Below are positions 16,463 through 25,068 of a DNA stretch of 64,000 nt, in pieces (the stretch's first letter is position 1; each line of letters opens with the position of its first letter). Below the pieces are notes generated by a model. The model ran no database searches and had not been told where the DNA came from. It was given only the letters and a program-made list of their open reading frames with translations. This DNA comes from Salibacterium lacus (GTDB taxonomy: Bacteria; Bacillota; Bacilli; Bacillales; Marinococcaceae), in NCBI RefSeq assembly GCF_042684865.1, contig NZ_JBHUML010000006.1:248001-312000 (forward strand), given 5' to 3'. The translations under genes were made by a program, and so were the position numbers.

Positions 16463-16616
16463 CCCTATCTCCCTTTCTTTATTATGTACTTCTTTTATCA
16501 TATCTGAAATCAGGAAAGGACTCAAAAAACAAGAGGGATCAATCACCTCTATTCTGTTGATTTGTGTTACATTAGGGGGTGTTGCACAACGTTGTATGCC
16601 ATGAAGGAGACAAACT

Positions 16617-17207
16617 ATGCTTGAACTCATTCTGAATGTACTGGAGCAGCTCGGTCTGGCGGGATTGTTTCTAGGTGTCGCCATTGAAGCGATATCCTCG
16701 CCGTTTCCGGCTGCTATCGTGCTGCTCGTTTACGGGTACATCATGGATCCATACGGCTGGGAATGGATTCTGCTCAGTGTCGGATCTGCAGCCGTTTATA
16801 CTGCCATTGCCTATATCCCTTACTGGCTCGCTCTCCGCTACGACTATCTTCTGCAAAAACAGGTGGATAAAGCCGGAACGAGGCAGATGATGAAGTTCAT
16901 GGACAAGTACCGGGAATGGACCATCACAGCCGGCCGGATTCTTGGGATGGGGTACATCGTATACGTCGCCGCCTTTTACCGTATCACCCCTTTCCGCTAC
17001 GGTTTCTTTACCTTTATCGGTGTACTGCCCGTCGCGCTTCTCATGCTGTACCTCGGCCGCCTCGGCAACATTGAAGTGGTTTACTCCTGGTTCCAGGGCA
17101 TTCAATACATGATTATGGCGGTTCTTGCCGGTCTGATCGGCTGGTACATCTACTACCGCATCAAACGGCGGAAAAAGACGGTAAATAAAGAACGCGGGGA
17201 AGAGTAA
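16617..17207 (+). CDS. DedA-like (SNARE-associated) membrane protein
   Basis: The 196-residue polytopic protein has about five hydrophobic segments, two of them likely re-entrant. The segments IEAISSPFPAAIVLLVYGY and GRILGMGYIVYVAAFYRITPFRYGFF match the DedA pattern, though the glutamate usually found in the P-x-E motif is absent. DedA proteins such as UptA move undecaprenyl phosphate or related lipids; several need the missing acidic residue, so its function may differ. Ribosome site AAGGAGA. Strong terminator follows directly. Confidence 0.75.
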   Translation: MLELILNVLEQLGLAGLFLGVAIEAISSPFPAAIVLLVYGYIMDPYGWEWILLSVGSAAVYTAIAYIPYWLALRYDYLLQKQVDKAGTRQMMKFMDKYREWTITAGRILGMGYIVYVAAFYRITPFRYGFFTFIGVLPVALLMLYLGRLGNIEVVYSWFQGIQYMIMAVLAGLIGWYIYYRIKRRKKTVNKERGEE

Positions 17208-17249
17208 AAACAGACCCGGACCATCAAAAGGAAGGTCCGGGTCTGTTTT
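17208..17249. terminator. Strong bidirectional terminator
   Basis: A 15-base stem AAACAGACCCGGACC / GGTCCGGGTCTGTTT with an 11-base loop separates the DedA-like gene from the converging chemoreceptor operon. Confidence 0.92.
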
Positions 17250-17278
17250 CGTTCTATTTAGAAAAAGACGTGTTTGTC

Positions 17279-18928
17279 TCAGAGTGTAAATTTATTCACC
17301 GTGCCATTCAATTCATCTGTAAGGGTCCGCAGTTCGCTCACCTTATCCACTACATTGCGGAAGGTACCGAGCTGTTCCTGGGTCGATGATGAAATTTCTT
17401 CGTTTTCCGCTGCTGTTTCTTCGACAACGCTGCTGATGCTTTCTACATTTTCAAGGACATCATTTTGAAGCCCTTTGGAGTGTTCCATGCTTTGCAGCAG
17501 TTCCTCGAGTTTATCTGTAATAGAGGCCACTTTCTGATGAATATCTTCAAAGGAGCTGTTCGTCGTTTCCATAGAAGTTTGTTCTTCTGCTGAAATCGCT
17601 ACCCCACGGTCCACCGCGGTTGTTACAGCTTCGATTCCTTCTTCAATCGAACCGACCATATCGGAAATCCTGGTCGTTTCTTTTGTCGTCTGTTCAGCCA
17701 GCTTCCTGACTTCTTCGGCAACAACAGCAAACCCTTTCCCCGCTTCGCCCGCTCGTGACGCTTCGATAGCGGCATTAAGGGCCAATAAGTTTGTCTGACC
17801 GGCAATGTCGGAAACCGAATCCGCCATAGAATGGATCTTTTTCGTCGACTCCACAAAGGACTGGGTTGCTTCTTTAATACTCTTAGTCGTTTCTGTATTT
17901 TCCTGAACCAACTCCCGCTGCTTCTCAAGTGCTGCCTTGCCGGACTGAACAGCTTCAATCGCTTCTTCTCCGTATTGTACAGACTGCTTCGTGTGGTCTA
18001 CGTTCGAGGTGAAGGCTTTGTCCATGTCTTCCACTTTCGTGACAGAATCCTGAAGGTCGGAAGCAATCGTCTGGGTGCCCTGAGCCAGTTCATCGGTGGA
18101 AGTGGCCACCTGCTGGTTGATTTCTGTCACGGTAGCATTATCATTTTCAATCTGACCGGCAAACCCTTCTACTCTTTCACTTACCGATTGAATCGACTGG
18201 AGTAACGTCCGGATCTGTTCAATCATTTGATGGAACGAATCATTTAATTGTCCCAGTTCATCCTTTTTCTGATACGAAATCGGTTCAATGGCCAGATTAC
18301 CGTCCGCCACTTCATTGGAGTTTTCGGCCAGTTTCTTCAATGTTTTTGTAATAGGGCTCGTGATCCGGTTGGATACCACAAGACTTATAATAATGAGAAG
18401 CAGAACACTTACAATACTGGTCACGATAATGAACTGTACCTGCTGATCGAGTGCCGCCTGCGATTGTTCATAACTTGCTTCGGAAACCAGCTGCAGCATG
18501 TAGACATCATTTTCAATACCTGCCAGACGGGATGCCTGCTGGTCCGCAGCACTACCATCTTCAGCGTTCAGCGCCTGAATCGTTGTTTCTGTCCATCCAT
18601 CGAATTTATTTTTGATTTTTGTTATATATTCGCGGCTTTGTTCGTTCACCGTGATATTATCAAGCTGACCGAGAAGCTGTTCGGTTGCTTCGATGGATGA
18701 GGTGGTTTCCTGGACCAATTCCTGACTCTGCGTCGTTGAAAAGCTGGATAAGTTCAACTGGGCGGCGTTGGTCTGCGATTTGAATTCTTCAATGGTAACG
18801 AGCGTCTCTACTTGATCCTCACTGGAAGACTGAATCTGCATCATATTGAAAATGATGAAGGCAATAATAGCTGCGGCCAGTACAACGATCGTCAACGTAT
18901 TGATGAGTAATTTCTTTTTTATAGACAT
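17279..18928 (-). CDS. Methyl-accepting chemotaxis protein
   Basis: The 549-residue transmembrane chemoreceptor has TM1 at about 8-30, an extracellular helical domain of about 135 residues (four-helix-bundle type, too small for a double Cache), and TM2 at about 166-188. A HAMP domain and a long cytoplasmic coiled coil follow; the conserved hairpin tip is EASRAGEAGKGFAVVAEEVR. It will signal through CheW/CheA, which are not in the window. Its ATG lies ten bases after the stop of a BMP-family lipoprotein gene, with ribosome site TAGGAGG. That arrangement suggests the receptor senses ligand through the lipoprotein. Confidence 0.95.
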   Translation of the reverse strand: MSIKKKLLINTLTIVVLAAAIIAFIIFNMMQIQSSSEDQVETLVTIEEFKSQTNAAQLNLSSFSTTQSQELVQETTSSIEATEQLLGQLDNITVNEQSREYITKIKNKFDGWTETTIQALNAEDGSAADQQASRLAGIENDVYMLQLVSEASYEQSQAALDQQVQFIIVTSIVSVLLLIIISLVVSNRITSPITKTLKKLAENSNEVADGNLAIEPISYQKKDELGQLNDSFHQMIEQIRTLLQSIQSVSERVEGFAGQIENDNATVTEINQQVATSTDELAQGTQTIASDLQDSVTKVEDMDKAFTSNVDHTKQSVQYGEEAIEAVQSGKAALEKQRELVQENTETTKSIKEATQSFVESTKKIHSMADSVSDIAGQTNLLALNAAIEASRAGEAGKGFAVVAEEVRKLAEQTTKETTRISDMVGSIEEGIEAVTTAVDRGVAISAEEQTSMETTNSSFEDIHQKVASITDKLEELLQSMEHSKGLQNDVLENVESISSVVEETAAENEEISSSTQEQLGTFRNVVDKVSELRTLTDELNGTVNKFTL

Positions 18929-18937
18929 CTTTTCCTC

Positions 18938-19909
18938 CTACGATTCATCTGCCATGTCTTCTTTGGCAGCATCTAGTTGTTGATGAAGATTGTCAGGAAA
19001 ATCTGCCACACGTAATGGCGCTAATCCGACCCCTTCTTCGGCAATGCCGAACTCCAGGTTTTCCCCAGACAACGTTTCTCCTTCCGCCATACGCTCTACT
19101 ACTTGATAAATGGCGTTATCAACATTTTTCATCACAGAAGTAATAACCGCTTCTTCCGCCTGGAAATACTGGTCTGTGTCTACACCTATACCATATACGC
19201 CCTGATTCTGCGCTTCCTTAAGCACACCAACTCCGGTAAACCCGGCGGCAGCGAATATAATATCCGCATCGTTTTGAATCATTTCATCCGCCATTTCCGC
19301 TCCCAGTTGATCATCTTCGTATGTACCAGCGTACTCCTTGTCGATCATAATATCGGGGTTCACTTCCTCAGCCCCTTCTTCATAACCATCATAGAAGTTA
19401 TTAATAATTTCTACATCCTGTCCGCCAACAAAACCGATATGATCGGTTTCTGTAGTCATAGCGGCCGTCATACCTGCTAAATGACCAGCTTGGCCTACCT
19501 TGAAGTTTGCAGAAGTAATATTCTCCATATCCGACTCAGCATCAATGATCATAAATTGCTGATCCGGGTAGTCACCCGCAACGGTTTCAAGAGCTTCCTG
19601 CAGCTGGTATCCTATTCCGATAACAAGATCATTATCCTGCTCTGTTAACTCGCGTATACCTTTTTCGTATGTATCTGTTGTGGAAATTTCTCTATAATCG
19701 AACACCACATCCATATTATCTCTGGCCCGGACAAGTCCCTCAAATGCAAGATCATTAAAGGACTGATCTCCCAGGCCGGTATCAGACATCATGACGCCGA
19801 CTTTAACCTTTCCTTCCGTCGCATTTATTTCCTGCTCCTGGCCGCATGCTGCGAGTGACAACAAACTGAGCAGCCCTATCGCCAAAATAAAAAGATTTTT
19901 GATTTTCAT
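18938..19909 (-). CDS. BMP/PnrA-family substrate-binding lipoprotein
   Basis: The 323-residue product has a lipoprotein signal (LLSLLSLAAC, lipid Cys at 22) and a BMP-type periplasmic-binding fold (KVGVMMSDTGLGDQSFNDLAFEG, GIGVDTDQYF). Family members such as PnrA and B. subtilis Med/YufN bind nucleosides or similar ligands for ABC importers. No permease or ATPase gene lies nearby; the next gene in the operon is the chemoreceptor. It may therefore be a dedicated sensory lipoprotein, or it may serve a transporter elsewhere. The start is followed by a typical positively charged n-region. Confidence 0.9.
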   Translation of the reverse strand: MKIKNLFILAIGLLSLLSLAACGQEQEINATEGKVKVGVMMSDTGLGDQSFNDLAFEGLVRARDNMDVVFDYREISTTDTYEKGIRELTEQDNDLVIGIGYQLQEALETVAGDYPDQQFMIIDAESDMENITSANFKVGQAGHLAGMTAAMTTETDHIGFVGGQDVEIINNFYDGYEEGAEEVNPDIMIDKEYAGTYEDDQLGAEMADEMIQNDADIIFAAAGFTGVGVLKEAQNQGVYGIGVDTDQYFQAEEAVITSVMKNVDNAIYQVVERMAEGETLSGENLEFGIAEEGVGLAPLRVADFPDNLHQQLDAAKEDMADES

Positions 19910-20310
19910 GCTTTTCCCCCTAAACTCTTCTCCCTCTTTTAATCGTCAAATTTCCTGTTATTTGAAGGGCTTTACATTCATTTAACAAAAATTAAAGCTT
20001 ATTTGATAAAATAAGATGGATATCTGTTTGTTCCCGTATATAACTCTTTCATACGTAAGGTGAAACGGTAAAATGACTTTATATTTTCCAGAGCAGGAGG
20101 ACGGGGACAAAACAAAAAAGCCCGAACGGTGTAAACCATCGTCCGGGTTTTTCGTGCTGCCTATACTCTTTGTGAACAGCTGTACGAAAAGGATATACTG
20201 CTGAACTATCGCTGCGAAAGTACCAAATCAGTGTTTCAACTGCTTTCATCGAATAAATATATGAACTAAGAGTAACCCTATACATAAAACAGATGCGGGG
20301 TAATAATGAC
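19910..20310. other. Divergent intergenic region
   Basis: It separates the leftward BMP-receptor operon from the rightward gene at 20311. Besides promoters that I could not place with confidence, it contains the terminator-like hairpin at 20118-20152, which ends no adjacent transcript. Confidence 0.5.
20118..20152. repeat. Interspersed hairpin element, copy 1
   Basis: The arms AAGCCCGAACGGTG and CCATCGTCCGGGTTTTT form a hairpin with G-U pairs and T tracts on either strand. The same stem recurs at 38486-38527 and 52051-52103. Here it lies between divergent genes, so a terminator role is not obvious. Confidence 0.55.
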
Positions 20311-20799
20311 ATGAAACAGGTTTTTCTCTGGGCCCTCCTTATACTGCCTTGGGCGTCGTTGCTTTTATTAAAAATGGATACTGTACGCAGGTACATGCCG
20401 GTGGCTCTGTTAATGACTGTGATTCATACCTTGGCCTATCAGGCGGCTTACCATTATGGATGGTGGAAAGAAACAGGCTCCAGTCTGTTCGGATGGGATA
20501 AAGTCGTCCCGGTCCCCTGGGTGTATGGAGCATATTTAGTTATAGTGATCTGGGTATTCCGCTTTACTTTCAGGAAGTTTTGGATGTATTTAACTGTAAA
20601 TATAGTTTTGGACGGATTATTTATGTATATCGTTTACCCGGTATGGCAGCAGACAGGGCTTGTTTCGAGTGAATCGACTCTGCCTACCATAGCGGTTGTT
20701 GCTATGATGGTCGGTTTTGCCGTCATCCTCTATCTGTATCAGCTGTGGCAGGACGACGTGTTCAAACCTCCCAAAGCGGAACTCATAAATGACCAATAG
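20311..20799 (+). CDS. Four- to five-helix membrane protein, unknown
   Basis: The 162-residue product has hydrophobic segments at about 4-22, 30-48, 68-88, 92-112 and 125-145, with a Trp-rich loop (GWWKETGSSLFGWDKVVPVPW). It vaguely resembles the CBO0543-type membrane proteins of Bacilli, but I cannot confirm this. ATG 20311 has GGGGTAAT at suitable spacing; ATG 20293 lacks a ribosome site. It is flanked by divergent and converging genes and appears monocistronic. No function is proposed. Confidence 0.65.
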   Translation: MKQVFLWALLILPWASLLLLKMDTVRRYMPVALLMTVIHTLAYQAAYHYGWWKETGSSLFGWDKVVPVPWVYGAYLVIVIWVFRFTFRKFWMYLTVNIVLDGLFMYIVYPVWQQTGLVSSESTLPTIAVVAMMVGFAVILYLYQLWQDDVFKPPKAELINDQ

Positions 20800-20931
20800 C
20801 TGACTTGACGTTGACTTCATCATAATAGCGTTCATTTTTCCCGTATTTTTTACGAAGATAACCGCAGCTGTGGTAATCATTACATCTACCGCAAGGATCC
20901 TCCTCTGAGTCAAGTGATACTCCTTGTGCCT

Positions 20932-21411
20932 CTATTTATGATACGGTTCCCCTTTCTGAATCTTAAACGCACGGTAGATCTGTTCGAGCAGAATGAGTTT
21001 CATGAGCTGGTGCGGGAAGGTCATTTTGGAAAAGGAGAGTTTGTCGTCTGCGCGCTGCAGGACCTCGTCGCTTACGCCGTTGGAACCGCCGATGACAAAA
21101 GCAATCTGGCTCTTCCCGTGAAGACCCCACTGCTCCATCTTTTCCGCCAGCTTCTCCGACGACCACTGTTTTCCGTCCAGATCCAGTACAATCACGTGCT
21201 GTCCCGACTTTATTTTATGTAAAATCCGTTCTCCTTCTTTCTCCTTAACCTGCTCCTTTTCTTTCTCACTCATCTGTTCCGGTGCCTGTTCATCGTTCAC
21301 TTCCTCCATCGTCAGCTTACAGTACGGCCCGAGGCGTTTCTCAAACTCTTCAATCCCCTGTTTGATATATTTCTCTTTAATTTTTCCGACACTTACGATT
21401 TGAATCTGCAT
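20932..21411 (-). CDS. rlmH: 23S rRNA pseudouridine-1915 N3-methyltransferase
   Basis: RlmH is a SPOUT-class methyltransferase that methylates pseudouridine 1915 in helix 69 of 23S rRNA on assembled ribosomes. The 159-residue product has the family start MQIQIVSVGKIKEKYIKQGI and the trefoil-knot motifs VLDLDGKQWSSEKLAE, FVIGGSNGVS and LILLEQIYRAFKI. Length is exact for the family. It lies downstream of htrA on the same strand, as in B. subtilis (yydA). Confidence 0.97.
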   Translation of the reverse strand: MQIQIVSVGKIKEKYIKQGIEEFEKRLGPYCKLTMEEVNDEQAPEQMSEKEKEQVKEKEGERILHKIKSGQHVIVLDLDGKQWSSEKLAEKMEQWGLHGKSQIAFVIGGSNGVSDEVLQRADDKLSFSKMTFPHQLMKLILLEQIYRAFKIQKGEPYHK

Positions 21412-21432
21412 ACGCTCTCCCCTGTTCTTAAG

Positions 21433-21704
21433 TTATACACACGTGCACAAAGCACCTGTGATCTATCCACAGAAACAATCCACATGTTCACACCCGATCC
21501 TGTGGTTCCCCTTGAATTTTATGCACAGATTATCCACAGGAAAAGGTTCAGGTTGTGGAATAGTCTGTGCATTCCCTTTGTCCTTGTACGGGGCTTCCCA
21601 TGTCTGTTCGAACCCGTCATCAAGGGATTTTTCACCGCAATCCGGACATGCATCGTACATGGTACCACCTTCCCCTCCACTATATCACATTCCACTTATC
21701 CACA
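21433..21704. promoter_or_regulatory. DnaA-box cluster outside oriC
   Basis: Two perfect TTATCCACA boxes occur at 21530-21538 and 21696-21704. One-mismatch boxes are at 21433-21441 (TTATACACA), 21463-21471 (CTATCCACA) and 21519-21527 (TTATGCACA), with weaker ones at 21476-21484 and 21554-21562. All but the last point the same way. The cluster lies about 33 kb from dnaA and overlaps a small gene. It may bind or titrate DnaA. Confidence 0.65.
21463..21660 (-). CDS. Small Cys-rich protein, divergent CxxH/CxxC (BA_5709-like)
   Basis: The 65-residue product starts MYDACPDCGEKSLDDGFEQTWEAP, which lines up with the N-terminus of the CxxH/CxxC proteins found between htrA and rlmH in other Bacillus (C-x-x-H then ALD..VDEYE..P). 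Here CxxH has become CPDC, and the C-terminal pair reads CEHVDCFC. It may bind zinc. Coding is supported by GGAAGGTGG before the ATG and by position. The DNA also contains several DnaA boxes (in GTGGAT-rich codons), so some of its composition may be imposed by that. Role unknown. Confidence 0.55.
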   Translation of the reverse strand: MYDACPDCGEKSLDDGFEQTWEAPYKDKGNAQTIPQPEPFPVDNLCIKFKGNHRIGCEHVDCFCG

Positions 21705-22058
21705 ATATCCTTAAGAAAAGGCTGATTTCCTGTCTACAACAAGGATCAGCTGAAGAGGACTGGCTGGAGCAGTGGATTATTCGTCTGCCGAATGAAGGGA
21801 AAATCGGTCGATAGAGGGTTGCTTCCGGTCACTTCCAACCGGAAACACAGCAAAGTTGGTTCCTGGAAGTTTTCTAAGGACCGTTTCCTGCCTGTTCTGC
21901 CATGCAATTAGATCTTGCAACCAACCTGACGACCAATTCAAGCTGCTTACGACCATCCAGCTGGCCGTAAACAGGGCCCCACCCCGAAACCCTGGACCTC
22001 TGTTTGCTGTAAAAAAGCCATTAAAAGCGTTAGATAACGCTTTTAATGGCTTCGATGC
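21705..22058. other. Intergenic region between small Cys-rich gene and htrA
   Basis: No gene with start and ribosome site is seen. A short open stretch at about 21714-21814 on the plus strand (translation ending AEEDWLEQWIIRLPNEGKIGR) lacks a start codon and may be chance or a remnant. The right end holds the htrA terminator. Confidence 0.5.
22011..22052 (-). terminator. htrA terminator
   Basis: An 18-base perfect stem (AAGCCATTAAAAGCGTTA and its complement) with a two-base centre ends in a T run on the minus strand, next to the htrA stop. Confidence 0.9.
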
Positions 22059-23300
22059 TTAAAACTGCTGCTGATTATTCAGTGTCATATCTGTCGTCTG
22101 CTTCTGTCCTTCACGGTAGAACGTGATGGTTATTGTATCTCCCATTTTCACTTTTGTGTACAGATATCTTCTGAGGTCGTGACCATCCGTGATGGATACT
22201 CCATTCATCGCTGTAATGACATCGTATCGCTTGAGCCCGGCTTTTTCCGCCGGTGTTCCGGAAACGACGTTGGTAATAAATATACCGTTATCTACATCCT
22301 GCGGCAGCTGCAGTGTTTCCTGCCAGTGGTAACTTGGTATTTCTGAAAGAGACCTTAGAGTGATACCCATCTGCGGACGCTTTACTTCACCGCTTGCTTC
22401 CAGGTCTTCAATCACCGGAACAGCCACCGAAGTAGGAATGGCAAATCCGATACCTTCCACGGACGACTGTGCGATTTTCATGGAATTAATGCCAATCAGC
22501 TGTCCATTGATATTCACAAGAGCACCACCGCTGTTTCCCGGGTTAATAGCGGCATCCGTCTGGATCACTTCTGCATTCCAGTCCGATTGTCCGTCTCCGT
22601 CCAAATCCACGGGAATGCTGCGTTCCACGGCACTTATGATGCCCTGGGTTACCGTGCGGGACAGCTGTGTGCCAAGTGGGTTGCCAATTGCTACCGCTGG
22701 TTCGCCGACATTCAGGTTATCTGAATTACCAAAGGAAACAGCGGTTTCCACCCCTTCGGCATTAATTTGAAGAACGGCCAGATCGGTCAGCACATCAGAT
22801 CCAACGACCTCAGCGTCGACGCGGGTATCATTTGATAAACTGACTTCCACCTGACCTGCTCCTTCAATCACGTGATGATTGGTCACCACAAAAGCCGTGC
22901 CGCCTTCCATTTTATAAATAACGCCGGATCCTGTTCCCTGACTGGCACCGGATCCGTTTTCTTCTTCCCAGAAATCGGACTGCTGCAGGTTAAAGACGCC
23001 GACCACCGCGTCCGATACCTTTTCGACTGCTTCTGTCGTATCGGATTGGACCGACACCTGCATCTGCTCAGCCTCTCCTTGAAATGATATATCTTCAGGC
23101 GCCTGCTGCGCTTCCTGTCCTTTCTGGGGATTGTCGCCCCCTGCGCCGGGAAAAAGACTGGATTCATAAAGCAAAGGAACGGCTGATAAGACCAGAACCG
23201 CTCCGATGACGGCACCGGCAAGCGCTGCCTGCCCGATTCTTTTCTGCTGCCGGTTCCTTCTTTGTGAAGATCCCTTTCCATGCTCATTGTCATACCCCAT
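22059..23300 (-). CDS. htrC: Membrane-anchored serine protease HtrA (YycK/HtrC)
   Basis: The 413-residue trypsin-like quality-control protease acts outside the membrane. A basic cytoplasmic tail precedes one membrane segment (about 22-45). The catalytic triad is visible as His in VTNHHVI, Asp in LTDLAVLQ and Ser in NPGNSGGAL; a PDZ domain covers about 310-405 (VSGTPAEKAGLKRYDVI). It follows walJ in the wal operon, as yycK/htrC does in B. subtilis. ATG 23300 has AAAGGTGA eight bases upstream; GTG 23312 overlaps that site. Confidence 0.95.
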   Translation of the reverse strand: MGYDNEHGKGSSQRRNRQQKRIGQAALAGAVIGAVLVLSAVPLLYESSLFPGAGGDNPQKGQEAQQAPEDISFQGEAEQMQVSVQSDTTEAVEKVSDAVVGVFNLQQSDFWEEENGSGASQGTGSGVIYKMEGGTAFVVTNHHVIEGAGQVEVSLSNDTRVDAEVVGSDVLTDLAVLQINAEGVETAVSFGNSDNLNVGEPAVAIGNPLGTQLSRTVTQGIISAVERSIPVDLDGDGQSDWNAEVIQTDAAINPGNSGGALVNINGQLIGINSMKIAQSSVEGIGFAIPTSVAVPVIEDLEASGEVKRPQMGITLRSLSEIPSYHWQETLQLPQDVDNGIFITNVVSGTPAEKAGLKRYDVITAMNGVSITDGHDLRRYLYTKVKMGDTITITFYREGQKQTTDMTLNNQQQF

Positions 23301-23376
23301 ATGTGTTGTCACCTTTCATCCATGTTCCGTAATCATCCTTTATCGTTTCCCTTTTGTTTGTTTTTAAACATATTTC

Positions 23377-24171
23377 CTACAGGGTTACGAGGGGTTTTGC
23401 TTCATACGGATCCGTATCGTACAGATGAAACGTGTGCCCCACACCGGATTCTTCCTCTTCAAGAATCTGTTGGACGGACATGCGGGCGAGTTCTTTCATG
23501 TTGTTATCAAGGCTCAAATGGGCCAGATAGACACGGCTCGTTCTGTCCCCGACCACTTCTGCCAGAGCCGCCGCCGCATCTTCATTCGACACGTGGCCGG
23601 TATCACCGAGAATACGGCGTTTCACATTCCACGGATAACGTCCCATGCGGAGCATATTCAAGTCATGGTTCGCCTCAAACACATACATGTCGGAATTACG
23701 GATCAATCCCTTTGTCTGCTCCGTCACATATCCCATATCCGTCGCGAGCGTGAATTTTTTGCCCTCGTGGTGAAAAACAAAAAACATCGGATCCGCTGCA
23801 TCATGAGAGACGGGAAACGATTCAACATCCAGATCACCAAATGTCTGGACGGCGTTCTGTTCAAACACAAACTTTTGATCCCCGGCAATCGTCCCGATAC
23901 TGCTTTCCATCGCCTGCCACGTCTTCGGGTTGGCATACAGGGGGAGCTGATATTTTCTCGCCAGCACCCCCGCTCCTTTAATATGATCGGTATGTTCATG
24001 AGTGATAAATATTCCGTCCAGCTCTGAAGGGCTCCGGGCAATCTGTTCAAATAAACTTTCTATTTTCTTTCCGCTTAACCCCGCATCAATTAACAGCCGC
24101 TGTCTGTCGGTTTCTACATAAACAGCGTTGCCTGTACTTCCGCTGGCGAGTACGCTGAACGATAGTGCCAT
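23377..24171 (-). CDS. walJ: MBL-fold metallohydrolase WalJ (YycJ)
   Basis: The 264-residue metallo-beta-lactamase-fold protein has the dinuclear-metal motif HEHTDH near residue 57. WalJ/VicX homologues are linked to coordination of replication, division and wall metabolism and possibly have nuclease activity; the true substrate is not settled. It is preceded 14 bases upstream by walI on the same strand, and htrA follows. Confidence 0.95.
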   Translation of the reverse strand: MALSFSVLASGSTGNAVYVETDRQRLLIDAGLSGKKIESLFEQIARSPSELDGIFITHEHTDHIKGAGVLARKYQLPLYANPKTWQAMESSIGTIAGDQKFVFEQNAVQTFGDLDVESFPVSHDAADPMFFVFHHEGKKFTLATDMGYVTEQTKGLIRNSDMYVFEANHDLNMLRMGRYPWNVKRRILGDTGHVSNEDAAAALAEVVGDRTSRVYLAHLSLDNNMKELARMSVQQILEEEESGVGHTFHLYDTDPYEAKPLVTL

Positions 24172-24185
24172 GATAAGTCCTCCAA

Positions 24186-25067
24186 TTACTGCTCCTGATT
24201 CTGACTGTCTTCGCTGTTTCCTCCGTCATTCTCTTCGCCGGATGGTTCATCCTGATTGGTGTCTCCGGAAGGATTTTCGACCGGACCGGAGTCCTCCGAC
24301 ACTTCCTGAAGCGTTCGGACTTCCCCTCCAATCGCATTTACCAGATACTCATTTTCTCCATTTACTTCCATACTGTACATAGGTGCCATCACCTGATTGG
24401 AGCCTTCCGGCGCAAAGAGACTGTAATACCTAAGTTCCACCTGATTGACTTCATCATTATTGGAGAGGATGTTTTCAGTTAACAGCCTGTCTATCGCCCC
24501 GTACGTAGACAGCATATCTTTTTGTTCTCCTCCTTCTTCAAATTCCATGTAACTTTGAAGGTAACTTTCTATTTCATTGTCCTCATTCAGGAACAGAACG
24601 AGCGGGTTTTCAGCATAAGTGACGGTTGCTTTTTCTTCATATACTTGATTTAAAAGGACTTGCCCTTCTTCTTCATTTATCTCTTCCATAGTGTAATCGG
24701 AACCGTTCCAGACCTGCTGATCCAAAAAGTTTTGGATGTCTTCTTCACCGGACACCGCATACGTATTCTCCAGAGTGACTTCCACATAGTTATTATCCAC
24801 AGCCGTTACATTTTCTTCTCCGGCCTGCTGGCTCACTTCTTCTTCAATGTCTATGGATTCGCCGACAATGTGGCTGATTTCATCACTTTCTTCCGGCAGT
24901 TCTTCTGTGACGGATATATTTTTCGCATGGAGTTCTTCCTCTGTGGAACTTTGTGCCCGCACATTGAGTTCACTCTGGCCCTGCTGTTCCAACAACTGCT
25001 GCATCAAAAACGTGTTTAACAGCAAGAAGGCGATGATAAATATGGTTTTCGTACGATTCCAGTCCAT
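24186..25067 (-). CDS. walI: Two-component regulatory protein WalI (YycI)
   Basis: WalI is a single-pass membrane protein that, with WalH, restrains the WalK kinase through transmembrane contacts. The 293-residue product starts MDWNRTKTIFIIAFLLLNTFL, with the membrane helix at about 7-25, then an extracellular YycI domain. The tail is extended with Asp/Glu/Asn/Gly/Ser-rich sequence (about 275-293). The start is one base past the walH stop, with CGGAGGGAT upstream. Confidence 0.93.
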   Translation of the reverse strand: MDWNRTKTIFIIAFLLLNTFLMQQLLEQQGQSELNVRAQSSTEEELHAKNISVTEELPEESDEISHIVGESIDIEEEVSQQAGEENVTAVDNNYVEVTLENTYAVSGEEDIQNFLDQQVWNGSDYTMEEINEEEGQVLLNQVYEEKATVTYAENPLVLFLNEDNEIESYLQSYMEFEEGGEQKDMLSTYGAIDRLLTENILSNNDEVNQVELRYYSLFAPEGSNQVMAPMYSMEVNGENEYLVNAIGGEVRTLQEVSEDSGPVENPSGDTNQDEPSGEENDGGNSEDSQNQEQ

Positions 25068-25068
25068 G

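Noticed and set aside
21443..21814. Open frame of 123 codons on the plus strand over the DnaA-box cluster
   Set aside because: It has no ribosome site and opposes the small Cys-rich gene that has one.
22860..22885. CACGTG palindrome in htrA as a parS site
   Set aside because: Only the central six bases match; the TGTTT/AAACA arms are missing. The same holds for the CACGTG at 21193 and 44290.
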